From Cellulomonas sp. NTE-D12 (lineage in GTDB: Bacteria > Actinomycetota > Actinomycetes > Actinomycetales > Cellulomonadaceae): a stretch of DNA of 64,000 nt. The first letter of the stretch is position 1; every line of letters starts with the position of its first letter. The stretch covers positions 3,038,001-3,102,000 of the forward strand of contig NZ_AP026442.1 of the NCBI RefSeq assembly GCF_027923705.1, given 5' to 3'. The notes below the pieces were generated by a model. That model was not told where the DNA came from. It saw only the letters and a list, made by a program, of their open reading frames with translations, and searched no databases. Of the stretch, positions 25,883-34,072 are shown piece by piece. The position numbers and the translations under genes were made by a program.

Positions 25883-27568
25883 TCAGGCGGGCAGCAGGAA
25901 CCCGTCGGCCACCAGGCCCCGAGCGGTCGGCAGCACCTCTCGGGCGACGTCCTCCGCGGACCGGTCCAGCAGCGCTCCCAGCGCTCCCACCAGCGTGCCG
26001 ACGCTGAGCTCGCCGTCGCACGCCCCCACCAGCCCGGCCACAGCCGTGCCCACCTGCACCGCGCGACCGAACCCGCCGCCCTGCCGAAGCAGCACCACGC
26101 GGGGGTCGGACTCCCCCGGCACCAGGTGCCGCTCCTCGGTGACGTCGGGGGCGACGACGAGGTGCTCCGCGACGAACGCCTCGTCGTCGCGGGCGGCGAG
26201 CCAGTCGTGGGCGGCCAGGCCGGCGGCGATCGCCGGACCGACGGGGCCGGGCAGGGGGCTCGTCAGCTCCTCGAGCCGGCGCAGCCGCGGCCGGTGCTCG
26301 TCGGCCACCGCCGGCCGGCGCAGGGTGACGATGCCGAAGCCGATCGCCGTGACGTCCCGGGACGCCAGGTCGTCCAGCCAGGCGCCGTACAGCGAGCGCC
26401 ACGCGGTCCGGTCGGCTGCCGACGTGGTGCCCGCGTCGCGGATCCAGGTCTCGGCGTACTGGGCCGGGTCGAGCAGCTCGCGCTGCACGACCCACGCGTC
26501 CAGGCCCGAGGCGTCCACCCAGGCACCGATCCGCTCGGTCCAGTCGGCCTGCCCGTGCACCTCCCAGTTCGCCAGCAGCTGCGCGACGCCGCCCGGCGCC
26601 AGCACGGCACCGACCCCGGTGACCAGCTCCTCGACCAGCGAGTCGCCGGGGCGACCGCCGTCGCGGTACTCGTACACCGGCACATCCGGTATGCGCGGGG
26701 TGATGACGAACGGCGGGTTGCTCACCACCAGGTCGAACTCCTCGCCGGCGACCGGCTCGAGCAGCGAGCCGCGGCGCAGGTCCACCCGGGACGGGTCGAG
26801 ACCGGCCAGAGCGAGGTTGAACGCCGCGAACGCCAGCGCCCGGTCGGACACGTCCGTCGCGGTCACGTGCCGCGCGTGCCGCGAGGCGTGCAGGGCCTGC
26901 ACGCCGCAGCCGGTGCCGAGGTCCAGCACCCGGTCGACCCGCGTGGGGACCGTGGCGCCGGCGAGCGTCACCGAGGCGCCGCCGATGCCCAGCACGTGGT
27001 CGGTGCCCAGCGGACCGCCGGTCGCGAGCTCACCGAGGTCGGAGGCGACCCACCACGTCGTCTCGTCGGCACCGTCGACCGCCGTCCACGGGCGCACGTC
27101 GACGAGGGGGCGGAGCCTGTCAGGCCGAGACGAGCCGTGCGCTGACGTCGCGTCGCGCGGCGCCCCGCCCGACGGTGCCGCGTCCCCTGGTGTGCCGTCA
27201 CCGCCAAGCACCGGCGCTTCGGGGTCGTCCACGTCGTCGACCCGGGCGACGAGCCCGAGCGCCAGCGCACCGGCCGCACCGGCGGTCGGCAGGGCGCGGT
27301 CGAGATCCTCCCTGGTCACGGCCTCGCCGAGGAGGAAGGCCCGCACCAGCGTCGCGACGGGCGGGACGTCGGGGCCGGCGGTCGCCCGCAGTGCTGGGGT
27401 CGGCTCACCGCGCTGCAGCGCCGCCGAGGCGACGGGGCCGAGCAGCGCCTCGACGGCGTCGACGGTGAAGGCGGCGAGGTCCGCACGGAGGGCAGCGACC
27501 GCAGCCTCGTCGACGACGGGGACGCGATGCGGCGTGGGGTCGTCCGGCGTCGTGGCGGACGACGTCAC
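25883..27568 (-). CDS. SAM-dependent methyltransferase with N-terminal DUF7059-like domain (561 aa)
   Basis: This is a class I methyltransferase of uncertain target. An N-terminal helical domain of about 180 residues is followed by the SAM site DLGTGCGVQALHAS (from residue 216) and VTATDVSDRALAFA. The catalytic-type NPPF (residues 284-287) is seen in enzymes that methylate planar nitrogens of adenine, guanine or glutamine. A C-terminal region of about 150 residues follows. GTG 27568 has GGAGGAG 5 bases upstream and overlaps the preceding stop by 4 bases. rRNA base or release-factor methylation is possible but cannot be decided. Confidence 0.82.
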   Translation of the reverse strand: MTSSATTPDDPTPHRVPVVDEAAVAALRADLAAFTVDAVEALLGPVASAALQRGEPTPALRATAGPDVPPVATLVRAFLLGEAVTREDLDRALPTAGAAGALALGLVARVDDVDDPEAPVLGGDGTPGDAAPSGGAPRDATSAHGSSRPDRLRPLVDVRPWTAVDGADETTWWVASDLGELATGGPLGTDHVLGIGGASVTLAGATVPTRVDRVLDLGTGCGVQALHASRHARHVTATDVSDRALAFAAFNLALAGLDPSRVDLRRGSLLEPVAGEEFDLVVSNPPFVITPRIPDVPVYEYRDGGRPGDSLVEELVTGVGAVLAPGGVAQLLANWEVHGQADWTERIGAWVDASGLDAWVVQRELLDPAQYAETWIRDAGTTSAADRTAWRSLYGAWLDDLASRDVTAIGFGIVTLRRPAVADEHRPRLRRLEELTSPLPGPVGPAIAAGLAAHDWLAARDDEAFVAEHLVVAPDVTEERHLVPGESDPRVVLLRQGGGFGRAVQVGTAVAGLVGACDGELSVGTLVGALGALLDRSAEDVAREVLPTARGLVADGFLLPA

Positions 27569-28374
27569 CGCTCCTCCCCCGCCACGAGGTCGACGACCAC
27601 CGGCAGGTGGTCGCTGGCGACGCGGGCCGCCGGGACGTCGAGCACACGGGCGGCTGTCACGCGCAGACCGTAGCCGACCAGCACGGCGTCGATCCGCTGG
27701 GCCGGAGCGGACGCCGGGAACGTCGGACCGGCGTCCGCGGCCGCATCCGTCAGCCCCTGGGCGAGCAGCGTGCGCCACGACGGCTGGTCGGGCACCTCGT
27801 TGACGTCCCCCAGCAGCACCCATGGCTCGGTGCGGGGCAGCCGGTCGAGCAGCAGGCGCAGATGCCGTTCCCGCTCGCCCGCGTCCAAGCCGAGGTGGAC
27901 GACGACCAGCCGGACCGGGTCGCCGCCCGATAGCACCCGGGCCGTGCTGGCGCCACGGCGGGTACGCGGCAGCTCCCACGGCAGGCGGTACGCCGCCGCC
28001 TGGTCGGACGGCAGGTCCACGCGCACCAGCAGGGCGGTGGTCCGGGAGGCGCCACCGCCGACGACCACGCGGAGCCCCGCACGCCGGGCGACGCGGCGCA
28101 GGCGCCACCGGCCCAGCGGGCCGAGCGGACGTTCCTGGACGCCGACGACGTCCGGAACCGTGTCCCGCAGCACGCCGACGACGGCGTCGACGCACCGTCG
28201 GGTGGTCAGCCAGGGCGTGCCGAGCGCGTGCAGGTTCCACGTCATCACCCGCAGCGGCCGGTTTGCCTCGGCGGGCTGGGGCGCCTCCGCGGGTCTCGGC
28301 AGTGCTGCGGGTCTCGGCAGTGCTGCGGGCTCCGTCACTCCGGCGGGCTCCGTGGCCCCGGCGGACTCCCTCAC
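27565..28374 (-). CDS. Endonuclease/exonuclease/phosphatase family protein (269 aa)
   Basis: This is a metal-dependent phosphoesterase of the EEP fold with unknown substrate. Motifs are LRVMTWNLHALGT (first strand, Asn), VGVQERPLG (metal Glu), VVVHLGLDAG, LLGDVNEVPDQPSW (Asp/Asn) and a C-terminal SDHLPVVVDL (Asp-His). The N-terminus is uncertain: GTG 28374 is the copy of an ancestral start placed there by a 35-base duplication, GTG 28338 and ATG 28245 are alternatives, and the first 40 residues are low-complexity Ala/Pro/Glu. The stop overlaps the methyltransferase GTG by 4 bases. Confidence 0.8.
   Translation of the reverse strand: MRESAGATEPAGVTEPAALPRPAALPRPAEAPQPAEANRPLRVMTWNLHALGTPWLTTRRCVDAVVGVLRDTVPDVVGVQERPLGPLGRWRLRRVARRAGLRVVVGGGASRTTALLVRVDLPSDQAAAYRLPWELPRTRRGASTARVLSGGDPVRLVVVHLGLDAGERERHLRLLLDRLPRTEPWVLLGDVNEVPDQPSWRTLLAQGLTDAAADAGPTFPASAPAQRIDAVLVGYGLRVTAARVLDVPAARVASDHLPVVVDLVAGEER
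28289..28324. repeat. 18-bp perfect tandem duplication in the EEP gene
   Basis: Two adjacent copies of GCGGGTCTCGGCAGTGCT (28289-28306 and 28307-28324) encode a repeated six-residue Ala/Leu/Pro/Arg unit. They lie in the low-complexity N-terminus of the EEP protein, in frame. Confidence 0.9.
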
Positions 28375-28410
28375 TCGGCGGGCTTCGTGGCCCCGGCGGA
28401 CTCCCTCACT
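28341..28410. repeat. 35-bp tandem duplication at the hppA/EEP junction
   Basis: Two adjacent 35-base copies (28341-28375 and 28376-28410) differ at one base. The right copy contains the hppA stop codon; the left copy contains the GTG assigned to the EEP gene. Because 35 is not a multiple of 3, the copies are read in different frames. A 12-codon reading frame (28409-28371, minus strand) therefore lies between the two genes with GTGA overlaps at both ends. Confidence 0.9.
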
Positions 28411-30862
28411 CCCGCGGGCGCGGTCCCCGCGGTGCCGAGTCGGCGAGGCTGTCGTCGTCCAGGTCCTGGTCAGGCAGGTCGGCGGCGAGCTCGGCGTCCG
28501 AGAACTCGTCCGTCTCGTCGAACTCGAGCTCCGCCTCGAGCACCTCCGGGTCCGGCGACCCGCCGGACGCGCGCCGTCCCTCCGCCGACGCCGCGGCGAC
28601 CGACTCACGGTCCACCCGCGCCGCCCGGAGCCGGGACACGATCACGGCCCCGAACGCGACCCCCGCGGCCAGCAGGGCGATCACCAGGCGCAGCGCATGG
28701 TTGGCGCCGGCACCGGCCGACACGGACACGACCGCCGGTGCGACCAGCAGCGCCACCAGGTTCATCACCTTGATCAGCGGGTTGATCGCCGGCCCGGCGG
28801 TGTCCTTGAACGGGTCGCCGACGGTGTCGCCGATCACGGCTGCGGCGTGCGCCGCGGACCCCTTGCCGCCGTAGTGCCCGTCCTCGACGATCTTCTTCGC
28901 GTTGTCCCAGGTGCCACCGCTGTTGGCGAGGAACACGGCCATGAGCACACCCGCGCCGATCGCACCCGCGAGGAACCCGGCGAGCGGGCCGATGCCCAGC
29001 CCGAACCCGACGGCGATCGGCGCGAACGCCGCCAGCAGGCCCGGGGTGGCGAGCTCCCGCAGCGAGTCGCGCGTGCAGATGTCCACCACCCGGCCGTACT
29101 CGGGCCGCTCGGTGCCGTTCATGATGCCGGGGTGCTCGCGGAACTGGCGGCGCACCTCGAAGACGATCGCGCCGGCGGCGCGGGTGACGGCGTCGATCGC
29201 CAGCCCGGAGAACAGGAACACCGTGGCGCCGCCGAGGATCAGGCCCACCAGCGTGATCGGGCTGATGATCTGGTAGTCCATCATCGCGGTGACGAGGTCG
29301 TCGCCCAGCCGACCGCTCACCCCGGCCAGCGAGGTGCGCACCGCGTCGGCGTAGGAGCCGAACAGCGCGGTCGCGGCGAGCACGGCGGTGGCGATCGCGA
29401 TGCCCTTGGTCACGGCCTTGGTGGTGTTCCCGACGGCGTCGAGGTCCGTGAGGATGCGCGCACCCTCCTCGGTGACGTCGCCCGACATCTCCGCGATGCC
29501 CTGGGCGTTGTCGCTGACCGGCCCGAACGTGTCCATCGCGACGATCACGCCGACCGTCGTCAGCAGGCCGCAGCCGGCCAGCGCGATGAGGAACAGGGCC
29601 AGCGGGATCGACCCGCCCGCCACCAGGAACACGGCGCAGATCGCCGCGGCGATGATGCCCGCGGTGTAGACGGCGGACTCGAAACCGACGCCGATGCCCG
29701 ACAGCACCACGGTGGCGGCACCGGTCAGCGTGGTCCGGGCGACGTGCAAGGTCGGGTTGCTGGTGGTGTTGGTGAAGTAGCCGGTCACCCAGAGGATCAC
29801 TCCGGCCAGCACCACGCCGACCAGCACCGCGACCGACGCGATCAGGCGCGGGTCGCCGTGGTGGGTCTGCAGCCCGGCGGTGCCGTCGGTGAAGGCCGTG
29901 AACGACGACGGCAGGTAGACGAAGGCCGCGACGGTGGCCAGCACCACGCCGAGCAGCGCCGCCGTGTAGAAGCCGCGGTTGATCGCCTGCAGGCCGGACT
30001 CCTGGCCACGGACCCGCGTGATGAACACACCCAGGGCTGCCACGAGGGCGCCGACGGCCGTCACGAGCAGCGGGAACACCATGCCGTGCTCGCCGAACGC
30101 CGCCTTGCCGAGGATCAGCGCGGCCACCAGCGTCACGGCGTACGACTCGAACAGGTCGGCCGCCATGCCGGCGCAGTCCCCGACGTTGTCGCCCACGTTG
30201 TCGGCGATGGTCGCGGCGTTGCGGGGGTCGTCCTCCGGGATGCCCTGCTCCACCTTGCCGACCAGGTCGGCGCCGACGTCCGCCGCCTTGGTGAAGATGC
30301 CGCCGCCCACCCGCATGAACATCGCGAGCAGCGCGGCGCCGAAGCCGAACCCCTCGAGCACCGCGGGTGCGTTGCCCCGGTAGACGAGGACGACGGCGGA
30401 CGCGCCCAGCAGCCCGAGGCCGACGACCGACATGCCCACCACGCCGCCCGTCCGGAAGGCGATCCGGGCACCGGCCGCCCGTCCGTCGGGCCCGGAGGCC
30501 GCCGCCGCGACACGCAGGTTGGCGCGGGTGGCCAGCCACATGCCGAGGAACCCGATCGATGCGGAGAAACCCGCTCCGAACAGGAAGAAGATGCTGCGCC
30601 CCAGCTTCACGCCACCGTCTCCGGGGAGCAGCAGCAGCAGCGCGACGACCACCACGGCGAACAGGCCGAGCGTGCGGAACTGCCGCCGGAGGAACGCCGA
30701 CGCCCCTTCCTGCACCGCGTGGGCGATGTCCTGCATGCGGACGGTGCCCTCGCCCGCGGCCAGCACCTGACGGGCCAGCACCGCAGCGACCGCCAGGGCA
30801 GCCACCGCCACGGCGGCGATGCATCCGACGATCACCAGGCTCGTGGTGCCGAGCTGCAGCAT
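28406..30862 (-). CDS. hppA: K+-independent proton-translocating membrane pyrophosphatase (818 aa)
   Basis: This integral membrane pump couples pyrophosphate hydrolysis to proton export. Sixteen or so helices are visible, with the PPi/Mg site DVGADLVGKVEQ, DNVGDNVGDCAGMAADLFE, EYGRVVDICTRDS and GDTVGDPFKDTAGPAINP. The key residue in GNTTKAVTKG is Lys, which marks K+-independent H+-type enzymes (Ala in K+-dependent ones). An acidic Asp/Glu-rich C-terminal tail of about 60 residues follows the last helix. ATG 30862 fits the family N-terminus. The gene is followed by the EEP and methyltransferase genes in overlapping order. Confidence 0.96.
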   Translation of the reverse strand: MLQLGTTSLVIVGCIAAVAVAALAVAAVLARQVLAAGEGTVRMQDIAHAVQEGASAFLRRQFRTLGLFAVVVVALLLLLPGDGGVKLGRSIFFLFGAGFSASIGFLGMWLATRANLRVAAAASGPDGRAAGARIAFRTGGVVGMSVVGLGLLGASAVVLVYRGNAPAVLEGFGFGAALLAMFMRVGGGIFTKAADVGADLVGKVEQGIPEDDPRNAATIADNVGDNVGDCAGMAADLFESYAVTLVAALILGKAAFGEHGMVFPLLVTAVGALVAALGVFITRVRGQESGLQAINRGFYTAALLGVVLATVAAFVYLPSSFTAFTDGTAGLQTHHGDPRLIASVAVLVGVVLAGVILWVTGYFTNTTSNPTLHVARTTLTGAATVVLSGIGVGFESAVYTAGIIAAAICAVFLVAGGSIPLALFLIALAGCGLLTTVGVIVAMDTFGPVSDNAQGIAEMSGDVTEEGARILTDLDAVGNTTKAVTKGIAIATAVLAATALFGSYADAVRTSLAGVSGRLGDDLVTAMMDYQIISPITLVGLILGGATVFLFSGLAIDAVTRAAGAIVFEVRRQFREHPGIMNGTERPEYGRVVDICTRDSLRELATPGLLAAFAPIAVGFGLGIGPLAGFLAGAIGAGVLMAVFLANSGGTWDNAKKIVEDGHYGGKGSAAHAAAVIGDTVGDPFKDTAGPAINPLIKVMNLVALLVAPAVVSVSAGAGANHALRLVIALLAAGVAFGAVIVSRLRAARVDRESVAAASAEGRRASGGSPDPEVLEAELEFDETDEFSDAELAADLPDQDLDDDSLADSAPRGPRPRE

Positions 30863-31071
30863 GGATCCTCCCCCAAGGACGTCGCACGGCTCTCGGCCGA
30901 GTCGTTCCTCGGCACCGTCGCCGGGAATCCGGGCAGTCTAGCCAGGGAGTGTGACCTTGGTCCTACCGAGGACCGAACGACAGGTGTCTGGGCCGAGGTC
31001 CTTCGGCACGGCTGGGTGCCGTCGACCGGGGCAGCTCATGGCCTCGGCCGCGCGGCGGCCGACCTCCGACG

Positions 31072-31419
31072 TCAGTGCGTCGGCTCCTCGACCAGCGCGT
31101 CGTCCAGGGAGGGGCGGATGGTGAAGACCTGCTCCAGAGCCGTGATGCGGAACACCATGAGCAACCGCTCCGAGTCGACGACCAGCTGCAGCCGGCCACC
31201 CGCGGTCCGCACCCGCTTGAGGGTGCCCACCAGCAGGCCCAGGCCCGTCGAGTCCATGAAGCTGACGCCCCGCAGGTCGACCACCAGGTCGACCTGCTGG
31301 CGGTCGATCAGGGCGTTCAGGCGCTCACGCAGCGTGTCGGCGGTGGCGACGTCGATCTCGCCGTCGACCTCGACCACCGTCTGCCGGCCGACCTCACGGC
31401 TCACCACACGCAGCGCCAC
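31072..31419 (-). CDS. STAS-domain anti-sigma factor antagonist (115 aa)
   Basis: This small RsbV/SpoIIAA-like protein is of the kind that binds an anti-sigma kinase and is switched by phosphorylation. The STAS fold is clear: VVEVDGEIDVATADTLRERL, then LVVDLRGVSFMDSTGLGLLVGTLK with the phosphorylatable serine in DSTG. GTG 31419 is chosen because GGAGGGG lies about 6 bases upstream; longer forms to ATG 31488 lack a ribosome binding site. No anti-sigma factor or sigma gene is next to it, so its partner is elsewhere. Confidence 0.86.
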   Translation of the reverse strand: MALRVVSREVGRQTVVEVDGEIDVATADTLRERLNALIDRQQVDLVVDLRGVSFMDSTGLGLLVGTLKRVRTAGGRLQLVVDSERLLMVFRITALEQVFTIRPSLDDALVEEPTH

Positions 31420-31527
31420 GGCCTGCCCCTCCACGTCCGCTCGGCACGACACGGGAATTGAAACATCCGCGCCGGCCAGGAGCCACAACAGCGACCGTGG
31501 CGCTGGTCACCAGAACCGAGCGTCGGG

Positions 31528-33060
31528 TCAGAAGGGCGGGACCAGCGGGTAGGCAGCAGCACGGCGCCCCGCGGGCATTGCCGAACGAACGGGGTCACGA
31601 GCGGAGGCATCCGCTGGGGCACCGGCGCCGGTTGACGGCGGCGACCCGGCGTCGAGACGGGCGGCCGGCTCGTCGTGGTAACGCCGGCCCGACGGCGTCT
31701 GCCAGACGAGCTCACCGCCGCGCCGATGCGTCACGTGCCATCGACCCAGGTGCTTGAGCCGGTGGTGCTTGCGGCACAGATGGGCGAGGTTGTCCGCCGC
31801 CGTCTCGCCACCGGCCGCCCACGCCGTCGAGTGGTCGACGTCGCAGCGCGCGGCCCGACGCGCGCAGCCGGGGAACCGGCAGGTGACGTCCCGCACCGCC
31901 AGCGCGGTACGGAGATCACCCGGAACCGCGTACCGGCGGCGACCGACGGAGAGCACCGCCCCCGTGTGCGGGTCGGTGAGCACCCTGATGAACGACGGGG
32001 CATCCGCCGCCAGACGGCGAGCCGTCTCGATGTCGATCGGCCCGTGGCCCTCGAGCACGGCCGGCTCGTCATCATGTCCGAGCAGCGTCAGAACCGGCAC
32101 GGTGAGCACCACGGTCGCGCGGATTCCCCGTGCCCCGTCGGGGAGCGACTTGCGGGACCCGCTCATGTCGGCATCCACCTGGACGGCGTCGCTCGGATCG
32201 TCGCATCCGTCGGTTCGGCTGGGGTGCCGCTGGTCCTGGTCCGGCAACTGCCGCGGAGCGGCCCTCACGGGCCTGCTGGCGTCCCGAGCGTCCGGGTCGA
32301 TGAGGAGCGCGGACATCACGTCCGCGCGCAGCTGCGGCAGCGAGCGCTCGTCATCCGGGCCCTGGACCTCCGCAGCCAGGTCGGAGATGCGGTGGAACGC
32401 CGCATAGGCCTGCTCGGCGGGCAGCAGGGCGCTGAGCCACGCGAGGTGGTCGTCAGCCGGCGTCACGGTGACGTGCCGGTCCGCGACGGCGGCGCGGCGC
32501 GCCTCCGGAGTCACCGGAGCGGCGTGCCGCGCACGCCACCGGCGGGCCACGGAGCGGAACCGGGACGGGTCCAGCGCCAGCGCCCGCGGAGTCAGCGCCT
32601 CGTCCGCTGCCGAGCGCACGTCCTCCGAACACCGCTCGAACAGCTCGAGCATCACGTCGACGTGCCACCGGGAGACCTCACCGTCGGCGTGCGCCTCGGC
32701 GAGACGCGGGAAGCACCTGGTCAGCACGGCCGTGCGGCGCACCCGCGACGAGACGGTCGACTCCGGCAGACGAAGAGCGAGCGCGAGCTCCGCGACCATG
32801 TCGGTCCGGGCCCACTCCCAGGCGACGTTGTCGGACAGGCCCGCCGGCAGCTCGGCACGACGCATGGCAGCGCCGCTCCGGAACGCCTCGACGACGAGAC
32901 CGTCACGCCAGGCGGAGATGCGGTTCACCAGGCGGTCCGCCGCCGAGACGGCCGAGATCATGTCGTCGACGGGATCGCGGTCGTCCCCGTCCGCGAGCAC
33001 CGCGGGCACGGCGGGCACGGCGGGGAGCGTCCCCACCGCTACCGACCGCCCGTCATCCAT
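31528..33060 (-). CDS. DUF222 and HNH endonuclease domain protein (510 aa)
   Basis: This is a member of the actinobacterial 13E12/DUF222 family. It has an N-terminal helical DUF222 domain (about 30-330; RLVNRISAWRDGLVVEAF, GEVSRWHVDVMLELFERC), a variable middle, and a C-terminal HNH nuclease domain at about 385-440. That domain has CRFPGCARRAARCDVDH, then GGETAADNLAHLCRKHHRLKH, giving the zinc cysteines and His metal site. The family is often present in many copies per genome; its role is unknown, with mobility or phage-defence roles proposed. ATG 33060 starts MDDGRSVAVG. Confidence 0.88.
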   Translation of the reverse strand: MDDGRSVAVGTLPAVPAVPAVLADGDDRDPVDDMISAVSAADRLVNRISAWRDGLVVEAFRSGAAMRRAELPAGLSDNVAWEWARTDMVAELALALRLPESTVSSRVRRTAVLTRCFPRLAEAHADGEVSRWHVDVMLELFERCSEDVRSAADEALTPRALALDPSRFRSVARRWRARHAAPVTPEARRAAVADRHVTVTPADDHLAWLSALLPAEQAYAAFHRISDLAAEVQGPDDERSLPQLRADVMSALLIDPDARDASRPVRAAPRQLPDQDQRHPSRTDGCDDPSDAVQVDADMSGSRKSLPDGARGIRATVVLTVPVLTLLGHDDEPAVLEGHGPIDIETARRLAADAPSFIRVLTDPHTGAVLSVGRRRYAVPGDLRTALAVRDVTCRFPGCARRAARCDVDHSTAWAAGGETAADNLAHLCRKHHRLKHLGRWHVTHRRGGELVWQTPSGRRYHDEPAARLDAGSPPSTGAGAPADASARDPVRSAMPAGRRAAAYPLVPPF

Positions 33061-33241
33061 AGGGGGATCCCATCACCGACCACTGACATAGCCGCCCAAA
33101 TCGGGCGCCATGCGTTCGCGGCCCTCTGCGACCTGACATGGCCGATCTGACGTGGCCCTAGGTCGCGGCAGGGCACGCGACAGGAGACAGGCAGGGCGTC
33201 GCACGACCGGGCGTGCTCAGTCCGAGGCGACCACAGCCCCG

Positions 33242-34072
33242 TCAGCGAGCGTCCCGGACCGCCGCAAGCGCAGCCCGGTACTCCTCCGTGGTGCCGTCCG
33301 CTCGTACGGTCTGAAGCACGTGCTCGCGGACCCCCCGCTCCGCGAGCACGGCAGTCAGCTCGGCGACGTCGTCGTCGGACATCACCGTCGGATCCACCGT
33401 GGTGCGCACCTGCACGTCCACGCCCGACGCGAGCACCAGCTCGAGAGAGGAGAACGCCTGGTCGGCGCTGGTCGTCGGTCCACCGGTCCGCGTGATCGTG
33501 CGGTACAGCCGCGCCGGCGCCTTGATGTCGAGCCCCACCCAGTCGACCAGGGGCAGCAGCTGCCGGAGCCGACGCGGGTAGGCACCGCCCGTGTGGAGCC
33601 CGACGAGGAAGCCTGCCTCCTTCACCTCACGCATCGCGGCCACCAGCCCGGCCTGCCGGGTCGGCTCACCGCCCGAGAAGACCACGCCGTCCAGCAGCCC
33701 GCGACGTCGCGCGAGCAGGTCGCGAACGGCCTGCCACGGGACCACGCCGGGTGTCCGGGGATCGAGGATCGCGCTGTTGTGGCAGTAGGTGCACCGCCAC
33801 GGACAGCCCTGCAGGAACACGGTGGCAACCAGGTGCCCCGGCCAGTCGACGGTGGAGAGCGACACGAGACCGGCGATCTGCAGGTCGTCCGCGGCGGCAT
33901 CCCGGGCCTGAGAGCCGGCGCGTGCCGTCGACGGGCCCGAGCTGGCCTGCGCGGCCGGCGACGGCGCGCCCGCGCGGGCCGACGGCGAGGCGGCACGGGC
34001 CGACGACGAGGCGGCACGGGCCGACGACGAGGCAGCGCGCCCCGTCGTCGGCCCGGTCGTCGGCATCGTCAT
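33242..34072 (-). CDS. nrdG: Anaerobic ribonucleotide reductase activating radical-SAM enzyme (276 aa)
   Basis: This enzyme generates the glycyl radical on NrdD using S-adenosylmethionine and a 4Fe-4S cluster. The cluster motif CPWRCTYCHN (CxxxCxxC) is at about residue 90, with FSGGEP for SAM binding and GLDIKAPA. The N-terminal 55 residues are low complexity, with RAASSSA-type heptads coded by near-perfect 21-base repeats (33971-34032). They are not part of the enzyme core. ATG 34072 shares an ATGA overlap with the nrdD stop, which supports this start despite the odd leader. Confidence 0.92.
   Translation of the reverse strand: MTMPTTGPTTGRAASSSARAASSSARAASPSARAGAPSPAAQASSGPSTARAGSQARDAAADDLQIAGLVSLSTVDWPGHLVATVFLQGCPWRCTYCHNSAILDPRTPGVVPWQAVRDLLARRRGLLDGVVFSGGEPTRQAGLVAAMREVKEAGFLVGLHTGGAYPRRLRQLLPLVDWVGLDIKAPARLYRTITRTGGPTTSADQAFSSLELVLASGVDVQVRTTVDPTVMSDDDVAELTAVLAERGVREHVLQTVRADGTTEEYRAALAAVRDAR

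Noticed and set aside
33093..33107. Small hairpin CGCCCAAATCGGGCG upstream of the DUF222-HNH gene
   Set aside because: Its five-base arms are within chance expectation in GC-rich DNA. Nothing else was seen in 33061-33241.
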